Shown here: in pieces, positions 24,505 through 32,961 of the stretch
Layout: each line of letters begins with the position of its first letter
Position numbering within the stretch: the stretch's first letter is position 1
Source of the DNA: Massilia sp. Bi118
Lineage (GTDB): Bacteria; Pseudomonadota; Gammaproteobacteria; Burkholderiales; Burkholderiaceae_D
Reading direction: 5' to 3'
Length of the DNA: 57,487 bases
Assembly (NCBI RefSeq): GCF_918697865.1
Contig: NZ_CAKKMV010000024.1
Span: 1 to 57,487, forward strand
Notes under the pieces: model-generated
Told to the model about the DNA's origin: nothing
Seen by the model: the letters and a program-made list of their open reading frames with translations, nothing else
Databases searched by the model: none
Translations under genes and position numbers: made by a program

Positions 24505-25758
24505 TCAGCGGTCGATCGAACCGAACACGATGTCCTGCGTACCGATGATGGTCACGGCGTCGGCGATCATGTGGCCGCGCGCCATTTCATCCAGGCTCTG
24601 CAGGTGAACGTAGTCCGGGGTGCGGATCTTCAGGCGGTAGGGCTTGTTGGCGCCGTCCGACACGATGTAGATGCCGAACTCGCCCTTCGGGTGCTCGACG
24701 GCGGCATACGCCTCGCCCGGCGGCACGTGGAAGCCTTCGGTGAACAGCTTGAAGTGGTGGATCAGCGATTCCATGTTCGACTTCATGTCGACGCGCGACG
24801 GCGGCGCAATCTTGTGGTTGTCGATCATGACCGGGCCCGGATTCGCACGCAGCCAGGCGATGCACTGCTTGATGATGCGGTTCGACTGGCGCAGCTCTTC
24901 GATACGGACCAGGTAGCGGTCGTAGGAGTCGCCGTTGGTGCCGACCGGGATGTCGAAGTCCAGCTTGTCGTACACCGCGTACGGCTGGGTCTTGCGCAGG
25001 TCCCAGGCGATGCCCGAGCCGCGCAGCATCGGGCCCGAGAAGCCCATGCCCTTCGCGTCTTCCGGGGTCACCACGCCGATGCCGACGGTACGCTGTTTCC
25101 AGATCCGGTTGTCGGTCAGCAGGGTCTCGTACTCGTCCACGTAGCCGTCGAAGCGCTTGGTGAAGCCGTCGATGAAGTCGAGCACCGAACCCTTGCGAAT
25201 TTCGTTCAGCTCGTCCACTGCGCGCTGGCTGCGCACCAGCGAAGGCTTGTGCTGCGGCATGACGTCCGGCAGGTCGCGGTACACGCCGCCCGGGCGGTAA
25301 TAGGCCGCGTGCATGCGCGCGCCCGACACCGCTTCATAGACGTCGAACAGGTCTTCGCGGTCGCGGAAGGCGTACAGGAAGGGACCCATCGCGCCGATGT
25401 CCAGCGCGTGCGCGCCCAGCCACATCAGGTGATTCAGGATGCGGGTGATCTCGTCGAACATCACGCGGATGTACTGTGCGCGGATCGGAGCTTCGATGCC
25501 CAGCAGCTTCTCGATCGCCAGCACATAGCCGTGCTCGTTGCACATCATCGACACGTAGTCGAGGCGGTCCATGTAGGGCACCGACTGCAGGTAGGTGCGG
25601 GTCTCGGCCAGCTTCTCGGTGCCGCGGTGCAGCAGGCCGATGTGCGGGTCGGCGCGCTGGATGACCTCGCCGTCCAGTTCCAGCACGAGGCGCAGCACGC
25701 CGTGCGCTGCCGGGTGCTGCGGACCAAAGTTCAGGGTGTAATTCTTAAGCTCAGCCAT
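24505..25758 (-). CDS. nuoD: NADH-quinone oxidoreductase subunit D
   Basis: Protein of 417 residues, the usual length for separate NuoD. It is related to the large subunit of [NiFe] hydrogenases, without metal ligands, and forms the quinone-binding site with NuoB. Signatures: NFGPQHPAAHGVLRL, HIGLLHRGTEKLAE and the C-terminal IIGTQDIVFGSIDR. It overlaps nuoC by one base. Confidence 0.97.
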   Translation of the reverse strand: MAELKNYTLNFGPQHPAAHGVLRLVLELDGEVIQRADPHIGLLHRGTEKLAETRTYLQSVPYMDRLDYVSMMCNEHGYVLAIEKLLGIEAPIRAQYIRVMFDEITRILNHLMWLGAHALDIGAMGPFLYAFRDREDLFDVYEAVSGARMHAAYYRPGGVYRDLPDVMPQHKPSLVRSQRAVDELNEIRKGSVLDFIDGFTKRFDGYVDEYETLLTDNRIWKQRTVGIGVVTPEDAKGMGFSGPMLRGSGIAWDLRKTQPYAVYDKLDFDIPVGTNGDSYDRYLVRIEELRQSNRIIKQCIAWLRANPGPVMIDNHKIAPPSRVDMKSNMESLIHHFKLFTEGFHVPPGEAYAAVEHPKGEFGIYIVSDGANKPYRLKIRTPDYVHLQSLDEMARGHMIADAVTIIGTQDIVFGSIDR

Positions 25759-26351
25759 TATTTCATCCCGTAGGTTTCTTCGCGGATCACGCGCGGAATG
25801 TTTTCACGCGGTTCGATCGTGACCGGTTGGTAGATCACGCGCTTCTGCTCGGGGTCGTAGCGCATCTCGACATAGCCCGAAATCGGGAAGTCCTTGCGGA
25901 ACGGGTGGCCGATGAAGCCATAGTCGGTCAGGATGCGGCGCAGGTCGCCGTGGCCTTCGAACAGGATGCCGAACAGGTCGAACGCTTCGCGCTCGAACCA
26001 GTTGGCGTTGCGCCAGATGCCGGTGATGGACTGCACCAGCGGCATCTCGTCGTCCGGGCAGAACACGCGGACGCGCACGCGCCAGTTGTGCTCGATCGAC
26101 AGCAGGTGGGTCACCACCGCGAAGCGCAGGCCGTCCCAGGTACCTTCGCCGTAGTTCAGGTAGTCGACGCCGCACAGGTCGATCATTTCTTCGAAAGCGA
26201 GCGACTTGTCGTCGCGCAGGGTCTGCATCGCTGCAAGATAGTCGGCGGCCTTGACTACCACGGTTACTTCGCCGAGCGCCGACGAAATGGCAGCGCGCTC
26301 GCCGAGCGCATTCTTCAGGGCGAGCTCAAGGACTTCGAGTTTTGTCGTCAT
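25758..26351 (-). CDS. nuoC: NADH-quinone oxidoreductase subunit C
   Basis: Protein of 197 residues, a separate NuoC rather than the NuoCD fusion of enterobacteria. Signatures: the NWFEREAFDLFGILFEGH segment and the YGFIGHPFRKDFP turn of the 30-kDa complex I subunit. It serves in the peripheral arm and contacts NuoD. The stop and the nuoD start share a base. Confidence 0.96.
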   Translation of the reverse strand: MTTKLEVLELALKNALGERAAISSALGEVTVVVKAADYLAAMQTLRDDKSLAFEEMIDLCGVDYLNYGEGTWDGLRFAVVTHLLSIEHNWRVRVRVFCPDDEMPLVQSITGIWRNANWFEREAFDLFGILFEGHGDLRRILTDYGFIGHPFRKDFPISGYVEMRYDPEQKRVIYQPVTIEPRENIPRVIREETYGMK

Positions 26352-26369
26352 GGTGTTAGCTGCTTGGTT

Positions 26370-26846
26370 TTATCGCGCGATGGTGTTGGTGCGCTTGATC
26401 TTGTTCTGGAGCTGGATGATGCCGTACAGCAGAGCTTCAGCGGTCGGCGGGCAGCCCGGGACGTAGACGTCGACCGGCACGATGCGGTCGCAGCCGCGCA
26501 CGACGGAGTACGAGTAGTGGTAGTAGCCGCCGCCGTTGGCGCAGGAACCCATCGAGATCACCCAGCGCGGCTCGGCCATCTGGTCGTAGACCTTGCGCAG
26601 CGCCGGCGCCATCTTGTTGCACAGGGTGCCGGCGACGATCATCACGTCGGACTGGCGCGGCGACGGACGGAACACGACGCCGAAGCGGTCCAGATCGTAG
26701 CGGGCCGCGCCCGCGTGCATCATTTCGACCGCGCAGCAGGCCAGGCCGAACGTCATCGGCCACATCGAACCGGTGCGGGCCCAGTTGATCAGCTTATCGG
26801 CTGTGGTGGTAACAAAACCTTCGTTTAAAACGCCTTCAATAGCCAT
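26370..26846 (-). CDS. nuoB: NADH-quinone oxidoreductase subunit B
   Basis: Protein of 158 residues. It carries the terminal cluster N2 that reduces quinone. The tandem cysteines of GLACCAVEMM, then GTLCNKM, GSCANGGG and the final PGCPPT give the four ligands. Length is usual. It begins 3 bases after nuoA. Confidence 0.97.
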   Translation of the reverse strand: MAIEGVLNEGFVTTTADKLINWARTGSMWPMTFGLACCAVEMMHAGAARYDLDRFGVVFRPSPRQSDVMIVAGTLCNKMAPALRKVYDQMAEPRWVISMGSCANGGGYYHYSYSVVRGCDRIVPVDVYVPGCPPTAEALLYGIIQLQNKIKRTNTIAR

Positions 26847-26849
26847 GGC

Positions 26850-27209
26850 TTATTCCCAATCAAGGGCACCTTTCTTCCAGATGTACCAGAAACCGACGAC
26901 GAATTCGGCGATGAACACCATCATCGTGACGAACGCAGGCCAGCCCAGGTCGCGCATCGAGACGCCCCATGGGAAGAAGAATGCCGTTTCCAGATCAAAC
27001 AAAATAAACAGGATCGCGACCAGGTAGTACCGGACGTCGAATTTCATGCGCGCATCTTCGAATGCTTCGAAACCGCATTCGTACGGCGACAGCTTGGCGG
27101 CGTCGGGACGGTGCGGCGCAATGATGCGGCCAAGAACTTGCGGAGCGACGCCAACGCCGATGCCGACAAGAAGGAACAAAAGGACGGGGAAGTAATTCTC
27201 GAGGTTCAC
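26850..27209 (-). CDS. nuoA: NADH-quinone oxidoreductase subunit A
   Basis: Protein of 119 residues with three membrane helices. It sits beside NuoH and NuoJ at the quinone site. Signatures: the loop PYECGFEAFEDARMKFDVRYYL and the acidic LFDLETAFFFPW helix. The start codon is GTG, with AAGG about 10 bases upstream. It is the first gene of the nuo operon; about 165 bases separate it from the terminator of the upstream tRNA, and no clear -35/-10 pair could be picked there. Confidence 0.95.
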   Translation of the reverse strand: MNLENYFPVLLFLLVGIGVGVAPQVLGRIIAPHRPDAAKLSPYECGFEAFEDARMKFDVRYYLVAILFILFDLETAFFFPWGVSMRDLGWPAFVTMMVFIAEFVVGFWYIWKKGALDWE

Positions 27210-27375
27210 AGCAGAGAAGCCTTATTGAACGATCGGTTGATAAAACACTGCAGGGGTGCAGCACCGCATCGGACAATCCTGGCTTTGGGCCTACCACCAG
27301 GATCGTACGACCGGAGGCCCAGGCAAACCCACTGCGTGCTGCGGCAGGCTTTCCAGGACCCCCAGAGATCCTCGT

Positions 27376-27426
27376 AAAAAAAGCCAGCTAAGGCAAGGAG
27401 CGGAGCTCATGCGCCCTAGCTGGCTT
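27376..27426 (-). terminator. Rho-independent terminator downstream of tRNA-Leu
   Basis: Read on the minus strand, AAGCCAGCTAGGG pairs with CCTTAGCTGGCTT across a loop of about 20 bases, followed by a run of T. It lies just after the tRNA CCA end and separates secG/tRNA transcription from nuoA. Confidence 0.8.
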
Positions 27427-27434
27427 CTGTATCT

Positions 27435-27519
27435 TGGTGCCGACGGCGAGACTCGAACTCGCACAGCTTGCGCCACTACCCCCTCAAGATAGCGTGTCTA
27501 CCAATTTCACCACGTCGGC
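27435..27519 (-). tRNA. tRNA-Leu (anticodon GAG)
   Basis: The 85-base minus-strand sequence folds as a class II tRNA. Acceptor arms GCCGACG and CGTCGGC pair fully and ACCA is encoded. The anticodon stem CTATC/GGTAG closes the loop TTGAGGG, giving anticodon GAG, which reads CUC and CUU Leu codons. A long variable arm and the T-arm GCGAG-TTCGAGT-CTCGC are present. It lies between secG and nuoA, a position common in Burkholderiales. Confidence 0.95.
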
Positions 27520-27744
27520 TGGAGACCAGTATTCTACCCTGCCTTAGCACTATTTTTCAATGCTCAAATTGCGCTAGCACAAGGAAAATACTGTTTTTCT
27601 CTACTTACTTTTCGCTGTATTCACAGCCTGGCGGGTCGAGAAGCCGCCAGGGCTTGCTGGCGGAGAGAACCCGCCGATACTACACCACCCCGCGCAAGCC
27701 TGCACGGAGGGGTCCGCTTTTGCCGTGCGGATCGGAAGCTTGCC

Positions 27745-28173
27745 TTACTTGGCCGGCGCCGGAGCAGCCGGGACTGCGGCAGCCGGAGCCGACGGCACGT
27801 CCTGGGTCGCAGCCGGAGCGGCGGCCGGCGCCGCCGGAGCCGGCGCCGTGTTCGGAACGGCATTGCCCGCATTGTTCGCCGGAGCGGTGGCCGGAGCACG
27901 CTCCATCACGCCGCCGCCCACATTGGCCGCCGGACGGTTGGTGCCGAAGTAGGCCAGCGCCAGGGTCGAGGCGAAGAAGATCGCTGCGGCGACGGCGGTG
28001 GACTTCGACAGGAAGTTCGAAGAACCGCTGGCGCCGAACAGGCTGCCGGAAGCGCCGGAACCGAAAGCGGCGCCCATGTCGGCGCCCTTACCGTGCTGGA
28101 CGAGCACCAGGCCAATGATGGCCAGTGCGGACAGGACCTGCAGGACAACGATCAGATTGAACAACACGTTCAT
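27745..28173 (-). CDS. secG: Preprotein translocase subunit SecG
   Basis: Protein of 142 residues. Two membrane helices (about 3-23 and 58-77) flank the conserved Gly-rich cytoplasmic loop, with LVQHGKGADMGAAFGSGAS and GSLFGASGSSNFL, which is diagnostic of SecG. It stimulates SecYE-SecA protein export. The C-terminal 50 residues are an Ala/Pro-rich tail that is longer than in E. coli SecG (110 residues). The gene follows tpiA, as in many proteobacteria. Confidence 0.95.
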   Translation of the reverse strand: MNVLFNLIVVLQVLSALAIIGLVLVQHGKGADMGAAFGSGASGSLFGASGSSNFLSKSTAVAAAIFFASTLALAYFGTNRPAANVGGGVMERAPATAPANNAGNAVPNTAPAPAAPAAAPAATQDVPSAPAAAVPAAPAPAK

Positions 28174-28211
28174 TATTATTCCATTCCAAGGTTAACTACG
28201 TTGCAAATACT

Positions 28212-28973
28212 TTATTCATGCGGCATTCCGGAGGCGTGAATGATAGCGAGAAAATCCTGCGCCTTCAACGCTGCCCCGCCGATCAGCCCGCCATCGATAT
28301 CGGGCTGCGCCAGCAGTTCGCGCGCATTGTCCGGCTTCATGCTGCCGCCGTAGAGGATGGCCACTTTTTCCGCCGCCTCTGCGCTGCGCGCCTTCAACTG
28401 TTCGCGCAGGCATGCATGCACTTCCTGCGCCATCTCCGGCGTCGCCGTCTTGCCGGTACCGATCGCCCACACAGGTTCGTAGGCAACCACGATCTTCGCC
28501 ACCGCTTCCAGCGGCAGCAGCTCGAGCACCGTGCCGAGCTGGTCACCGACCACATCGAAGGTCTGTCCTGCTTCGCGCTCTTCGAGCGTTTCGCCGACGC
28601 AGATGATCGGGGTCATGCCTTCCTTCAGCACCGCCAGCGTCTTCCGCGCCACCAGTTCGCTGCTCTCCAGATGGTAGGCGCGGCGTTCCGAGTGACCGAC
28701 GATCACGTAGCGGCAGGCGAAGTCGGACAGCATCTTCGCGCACACTTCACCCGTGTAGGCGCCGCCTTCGTACGCGGACACATCCTGCGCGCCCCAGGTG
28801 ATCGGGCTGCCTTTCAGCGCCTCTTCGCACTGCTGCAGGTAGGGCGCCGGCACGCACACGGCACATTCCGCCTTCGCGCCATCCAGTCCCGCCACGATGC
28901 CCTCGAGCAGCGCTGCGTTGACTGCGCGGCTGCCGTTCATCTTCCAGTTGCCTACGATGAGCTTGGGCCGCAT
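28212..28973 (-). CDS. tpiA: Triose-phosphate isomerase
   Basis: Protein of 253 residues, a standard TIM barrel. It interconverts dihydroxyacetone phosphate and glyceraldehyde 3-phosphate in glycolysis and gluconeogenesis. Catalytic signatures: NWKMNG with Lys12, VGHSERR with His, and AYEPVWAIGTGKTA with the catalytic Glu and the mobile loop 6. Phosphate-binding GGSMKPDN and GLIGGAALK are near the C-terminus. secG begins 38 bases downstream. Confidence 0.98.
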   Translation of the reverse strand: MRPKLIVGNWKMNGSRAVNAALLEGIVAGLDGAKAECAVCVPAPYLQQCEEALKGSPITWGAQDVSAYEGGAYTGEVCAKMLSDFACRYVIVGHSERRAYHLESSELVARKTLAVLKEGMTPIICVGETLEEREAGQTFDVVGDQLGTVLELLPLEAVAKIVVAYEPVWAIGTGKTATPEMAQEVHACLREQLKARSAEAAEKVAILYGGSMKPDNARELLAQPDIDGGLIGGAALKAQDFLAIIHASGMPHE

Positions 28974-29096
28974 CAGAACCTCACGGTCAAATAACCCGCT
29001 ATTTTAGCGGTCGTTGATAGGACGGTCAAACGATGCTTGACCAGGTGCATGTTATTCATGGTTGCTTCCAGAGTAGTGGGTATTTTTTGTCAGGGC

Positions 29097-30080
29097 CTAG
29101 GCACCGAGGTCGAGCATGATCTTGCCGACGTGGGCGCTGCTTTCCATCAGCGCGTGGGCCTCGGCCGCCTGGGCGAGCGGGAACACGCGGTGGATCACCG
29201 GCCTGATCTTGCCGGCCTCGATCAGCGGCCAGACGCGTTCGCGCAATTCGCGTGCGATCTGCGCCTTGAAGGCGACCGGACGCGGGCGCAGGGTCGAGCC
29301 GGTGATGGTCAGGCGGCGGCGCAGCACCTGACCGAGGTCGACCTCGGCGCGGGCGCCGCCCAGCAAGGCGATCAGGTTGAGGCGGCCGTCGTCGGCCAGG
29401 CAGGCGATCTCGCGCTTGATGTAGTCGCCGCCGACCATGTCGAGGATGACGTCGACGCCCTTCCCGCCCGTCAGTTCCTTGACGATGCCCGAGAAATCTT
29501 CGGTCTTGTAATTGATGGCGCGTTCTGCGCCCAGCTGTTCGCAGGCGCGGCATTTGTCCTCGCTGCCGGCGGTGGCGAACACGCGGTGGCCCATGGCCGC
29601 GGCCAGCTGGATCGCGGTCACGCCGATGCCCGAGCTGCCGCCCTGCACCAGCAGGGTCTCGCCGGGCTGCAGGGCCGAGCGCTGAAACACATTGCTCCAC
29701 ACGGTAAAGAAAGTCTCGGGCAGCGAGGCAGCCTCGATCGGGCTCAGGCCCTTCGGCGCCGGCAGGCATTGTTCGAGCGGCGCCGCGCAGTACTCGGCAT
29801 AGCCGCCGCCCTGCACCAATGCGCAGACCAGGTCGCCCTTCTTGAACCCGCTTTCCTGCAGGTCGCCGTCAACGATCTCGCCGGCCACTTCGAGGCCCGG
29901 CAGGTCGGAGGCACCCGGCGGCACCGGGTACTGGCCGAGCCGCTGGAACACGTCCGGGCGATTGACGCCGGCGGCCAGCACGCGAATCAATACTTCGCCG
30001 GCCTTCAGGACGGGCAGCGGGCGCTCGCAGGGCTGCAGGACTTCCGGACCGCCGGACTGGGTGATTTCGATGGCACGCAT
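29097..30080 (-). CDS. NAD(P)H:quinone oxidoreductase, zinc-type MDR (PIG3-like)
   Basis: Protein of 327 residues in the medium-chain dehydrogenase/reductase superfamily. The N-terminal GroES-like domain begins MRAIEITQSGGPEVLQ. The Rossmann NADPH loop is GGSSGIGVTAIQLAAAMG, and the tail matches the PIG3/QOR group (VFPLAQAAEAHALMES, then GKIMLDL). No structural zinc cysteines are seen. It reduces quinones or enones, guarding against oxidative damage. The start at 30080 is the family start; the frame extends 29 codons further upstream without similarity. It is divergent from the SGNH hydrolase gene. Confidence 0.87.
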   Translation of the reverse strand: MRAIEITQSGGPEVLQPCERPLPVLKAGEVLIRVLAAGVNRPDVFQRLGQYPVPPGASDLPGLEVAGEIVDGDLQESGFKKGDLVCALVQGGGYAEYCAAPLEQCLPAPKGLSPIEAASLPETFFTVWSNVFQRSALQPGETLLVQGGSSGIGVTAIQLAAAMGHRVFATAGSEDKCRACEQLGAERAINYKTEDFSGIVKELTGGKGVDVILDMVGGDYIKREIACLADDGRLNLIALLGGARAEVDLGQVLRRRLTITGSTLRPRPVAFKAQIARELRERVWPLIEAGKIRPVIHRVFPLAQAAEAHALMESSAHVGKIMLDLGA

Positions 30081-30192
30081 GGCTGGGCTCTCGACCTGGA
30101 AAGGCTTGTTGAACAAGTGGCAATTGTACGCCACCGGCAACCTGCGACCAAGCGAACAGCCGCGCAAAGATTGCTGATAACGCTATCATTGC

Positions 30193-30212
30193 GCAACTTA
30201 ATGCTGAGTTGC
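30193..30212. promoter_or_regulatory. Short inverted repeat in a divergent intergenic region (possible operator)
   Basis: GCAACT and AGTTGC face each other across 8 bases, midway between the divergently read quinone oxidoreductase (start 30080) and SGNH hydrolase (start 30343). The dimension suits a dimeric repressor such as a TetR or MarR type, but no regulator gene is adjacent. This is a pattern observation only. Confidence 0.35.
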
Positions 30213-30342
30213 ATCCAAAATGCGACGCGGGTTAGCGCCAGCTCAACAAACCGGTTTTGCCGCCTTGTTGTCACAGTCGAGACTGCTAGATTGGCTCAGC
30301 GGGCTCATGCATATTGCATTGCCCATTTCCAAGGAGCTAGAC

Positions 30343-31668
30343 ATGAAGTTGAGCTTTCCTGCCCTGCTGGACGCCGGGCGCCGCACCTTCCTCGTCGCCG
30401 GCCTCGCGCTGGCGACCACCCTCACCATCGCTCCCATCGGCGCCCAGGCCCAGAACTGGACCACCGAGCGCTGGGTCGGCACCTGGGGCGCGGGCCCGGG
30501 CGGTCCGCCACTGCCGGCCAACACCCAGACCTTCACCGACCAGACCCTGCGCCTGATCGTACACTCCAGTATCGGAGGGAATCGGGTCCGGATTCGTGTA
30601 TCGAACGAGATGGGCAGCACGCCGCTGCGCATCGGTGCCGCCCATATCGCCTTGCGCGCCGGCGGCGCTGACATCCAGGCCGGCACCGACCGTCCGCTGA
30701 CCTTCAGCGGCAATACCTCGATCACGATCCCGCCCGGCGCGCCGGCGCTGTCCGACCCGGTCGACCTGAACGTGCCGGCGCTGTCCGACCTGGCGGTCAG
30801 CATCTACCTGCCGGGTACGGTGGGCGCGACCACCATCCACGGCACCGCGAGCCAGACGAATTACGTCTCGCTGCCGGGCGACTTCACGGGCGCCGCCTCG
30901 CTGCCGACCCAGCGCACCATCCTGTCCTGGCCGCACCTAGCCGAAGTGGACGTCGACGGCGGCCAGGCCGCGGGCGGCGCCGCCATCGTCACCCTGGGCG
31001 ACTCGATCACCGACGGCACCCGCAGCACGCCCGACACCAACAACCGCTGGCCCGACTGGCTGGCGCGCCGCCTGCAGACCGTGCGCGACCCGATCCTGGG
31101 CATCAACACCCGCCTGGGCGTGATCAACCGCGGCATCAGCGGCAACCGCCTGCTGTCGAATCCGGCGGAAGGCTCGCTGGCCGGGCGCAGCATCCAGGAA
31201 CGCTTCGACCGCGACGTGCTGGCCGCGGCAGGCGTGCGCTACATGACCCTGATGATCGGCATCAACGACATCGGCAACAGCTCGGCCACCAATCCGGTCT
31301 CCGCCGACGACCTGATCGCCGGCTACCGCCAGGTGATCGCGCGCGCGCACGCCAAGGGCATCGCCGTGTACGGCGCGACCCTGACGCCGTTCGAAGGCGC
31401 CGGTTATTACTCGCCGGAGAAGGATGTGGTGCGCCAGGCCGTCAACAACTGGATCCGCTCCAGCGACGAGTTCGACGGCGTGATCGACTTCGACCGCGTG
31501 ACCCGCGATCCTGCGCACCCGACGCGCTTTTTGCCGGCGTACGACAGTGGGGATCACCTGCATCCGAACGATCTGGGGTATCAGGCGATGGGGGGTGCGG
31601 TGCCGCTGGAGTTGTTCAGGTCGGTGGGAGGGGCTTACTTGAAAGCTGAGCAGAAGCAGGTGCAATAA
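30343..31668 (+). CDS. Exported SGNH/GDSL-type hydrolase
   Basis: Protein of 441 residues. The signal peptide (about 1-36) has a twin-arginine-like GRRTFLVAG before the hydrophobic core, so Tat or Sec export is possible. The SGNH blocks are present: block I VTLGDSITDG with the nucleophile Ser, a Gly/Asn region near RGISGNR, MIGINDIGNS, and the C-terminal GDHLHPNDLGYQAM with catalytic Asp and His. The long N-terminal domain (about 40-190) is beta-rich. Such enzymes are lipases, esterases or carbohydrate deacetylases; the substrate is unknown. AAGGAG at 30331-30336 fixes the start. Confidence 0.87.
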   Translation: MKLSFPALLDAGRRTFLVAGLALATTLTIAPIGAQAQNWTTERWVGTWGAGPGGPPLPANTQTFTDQTLRLIVHSSIGGNRVRIRVSNEMGSTPLRIGAAHIALRAGGADIQAGTDRPLTFSGNTSITIPPGAPALSDPVDLNVPALSDLAVSIYLPGTVGATTIHGTASQTNYVSLPGDFTGAASLPTQRTILSWPHLAEVDVDGGQAAGGAAIVTLGDSITDGTRSTPDTNNRWPDWLARRLQTVRDPILGINTRLGVINRGISGNRLLSNPAEGSLAGRSIQERFDRDVLAAAGVRYMTLMIGINDIGNSSATNPVSADDLIAGYRQVIARAHAKGIAVYGATLTPFEGAGYYSPEKDVVRQAVNNWIRSSDEFDGVIDFDRVTRDPAHPTRFLPAYDSGDHLHPNDLGYQAMGGAVPLELFRSVGGAYLKAEQKQVQ

Positions 31669-31685
31669 AACCCGTTTGCTCAAGG

Positions 31686-31778
31686 CCGTCGTTCCCGCGA
31701 AGGCGGGAACCCAAGTTTGCGCAAGCGTTTCGATAGCTCACGCAGAACTTGGGTCCCCGCCTTCGCGGGGACAACGAT
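31686..31778. repeat. REP-like palindrome pair, family A, copy 2
   Basis: Left unit 31686-31717 and inverted right unit 31747-31778 (cores CCCGCGAAGGCGGG and CCCGCCTTCGCGGG), about 30 bases apart, in the gap between the convergent SGNH hydrolase and KGG protein genes. It could act as a bidirectional transcription stop. Confidence 0.85.
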
Positions 31779-31785
31779 GCTGTGG

Positions 31786-32130
31786 TTATTTCTTGTCGTT
31801 CTTGTGACTCTGCTGCCCAGCCTTCGCATGCTGCTCCGAAGAACCACCGCGAGTCCCGCCGCCGCTCTGCTGGCTGCCGCCCTTGCCGCCGCCCTGCCCG
31901 CCCTGGTTACCCTGGCTCTGGCTGTTGCCGTCGTTCTTGTGGCTCATCGAGCCTGCACGGCGTGCTTCTTCCGAATTGAACTCGTGGGCGTTGCCGGAAG
32001 CGTGGGCGGCCTTGCCGCCTTCGGATGCGATTTCGCGCTGCCTCTGCGGGTCCATCGAGGCGAATCCGCGGTTGCTGGTGTCGCTCTGGTTGTTGCCTTT
32101 GTTGCCGCCACCTTGGTTATCCGATGCCAT
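31786..32130 (-). CDS. KGG-repeat stress-induced protein
   Basis: Protein of 114 residues, very hydrophilic and rich in Gly, Gln, Asn and Ser. It has the stress-induced KGG signature: RGFASMDPQRQREIASEGGKAA, then a second Glu/Arg-bearing copy EEARRAGSMSHKNDG. Such proteins (YciG/GsiB-like) are glucose-starvation or general-stress hydrophilins of unknown biochemical role. The start at 32130 has GGAGG 5 bases upstream. The frame runs 33 codons further up but lacks family character there. Confidence 0.85.
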   Translation of the reverse strand: MASDNQGGGNKGNNQSDTSNRGFASMDPQRQREIASEGGKAAHASGNAHEFNSEEARRAGSMSHKNDGNSQSQGNQGGQGGGKGGSQQSGGGTRGGSSEQHAKAGQQSHKNDKK

Positions 32131-32296
32131 GATTACCTCCACTAATAGTCGGTTTATGCTCCAGCTCGTATCAAAACTAGCTGAGACATCATCATGGTAG
32201 ACGCCATGGCCGCGCCCGCCCACCAACAAAGCGCCACGCGTTTGTAGGACCAGGCCTGAGTGGATTGTCGTCCTGGTCTTTGCATCGAAAAGCCAC

Positions 32297-32911
32297 TCAG
32301 GAGCTGGCGCCGCCCGTCTTCGACTGGGTCGGCAGCGCCGTCCCGGGCTTCCAGTTGCGCGACAGCGACTGGGCTTCCTCGATCTGCTCCTGGGTCATCT
32401 GGCGCGCAATGATGGCGCGCTGTTCGGTGGCGCTGCGGTGGCCGTTGGCGGCCGCCAGGTTCCACAGCATGTAGGCAAGCACCATGTCCTGCGGCATGCC
32501 GGCGACGTGGTAGCGGTACATCAGGCCGAGCGCATGCTGGGCATCCGGGTGGCCCTGCTCGGCCGCCTTGCGAAACCAGGTGACAGCCAGCTTCTGGTCC
32601 TGCGGCACCGCGTTGCCGGTGTAGTACATGGCGCCGATCACGTACTGCGCGTCGGCCTTGCCCTGCACCGCCGCCTTGTAGTGCCAGGCGAAGGCCTGCT
32701 TGTAGTCGCGCTGCACGCCGCGGCCCATGTAGTACATCAGGCCCAGCAAATGCTGCGCGTCCGCGTTGCCGGCCTTGGCAAGCGGCGTGATCTCCTTCAG
32801 CGCCAGCGCGTAATTGCGGGCGTTGTAGGCATTGGCGCCTTCCGTGAAGCCTGCCATCGCACTGCTGTGCAGCCCCAGGGCCAGCAGGATGGCAACGATG
32901 TGTTTTCTCAT
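32297..32911 (-). CDS. Exported Sel1-repeat (TPR-like) protein
   Basis: Protein of 204 residues with a signal peptide (MRKHIVAILLALGLHSSAMA, about 20 residues). Four Sel1-like repeats of about 36 residues follow, each with the A-x3-LG-xMY...G pattern (for example AQHLLGLMYYMGRGVQ and AQYVIGAMYYTGNAVPQ). These form a helical solenoid for protein-protein contacts in the periplasm. The C-terminus is Ser/Gly-rich. The start is chosen on the signal peptide; the frame extends 90 codons further up, into the GIN-domain gene. Confidence 0.87.
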   Translation of the reverse strand: MRKHIVAILLALGLHSSAMAGFTEGANAYNARNYALALKEITPLAKAGNADAQHLLGLMYYMGRGVQRDYKQAFAWHYKAAVQGKADAQYVIGAMYYTGNAVPQDQKLAVTWFRKAAEQGHPDAQHALGLMYRYHVAGMPQDMVLAYMLWNLAAANGHRSATEQRAIIARQMTQEQIEEAQSLSRNWKPGTALPTQSKTGGASS

Positions 32912-32961
32912 TGTCTCGTTTGGAACGGGTCTTCTTATTGTTGTTCTGTGTTGTCGGTGTC

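Noticed and set aside
27627..27651. Hairpin CCTGGCGG/CCGCCAGG after secG as a terminator
   Set aside because: The stem is perfect but no T run follows on either strand, and the downstream tRNA probably relies on read-through or its own promoter.
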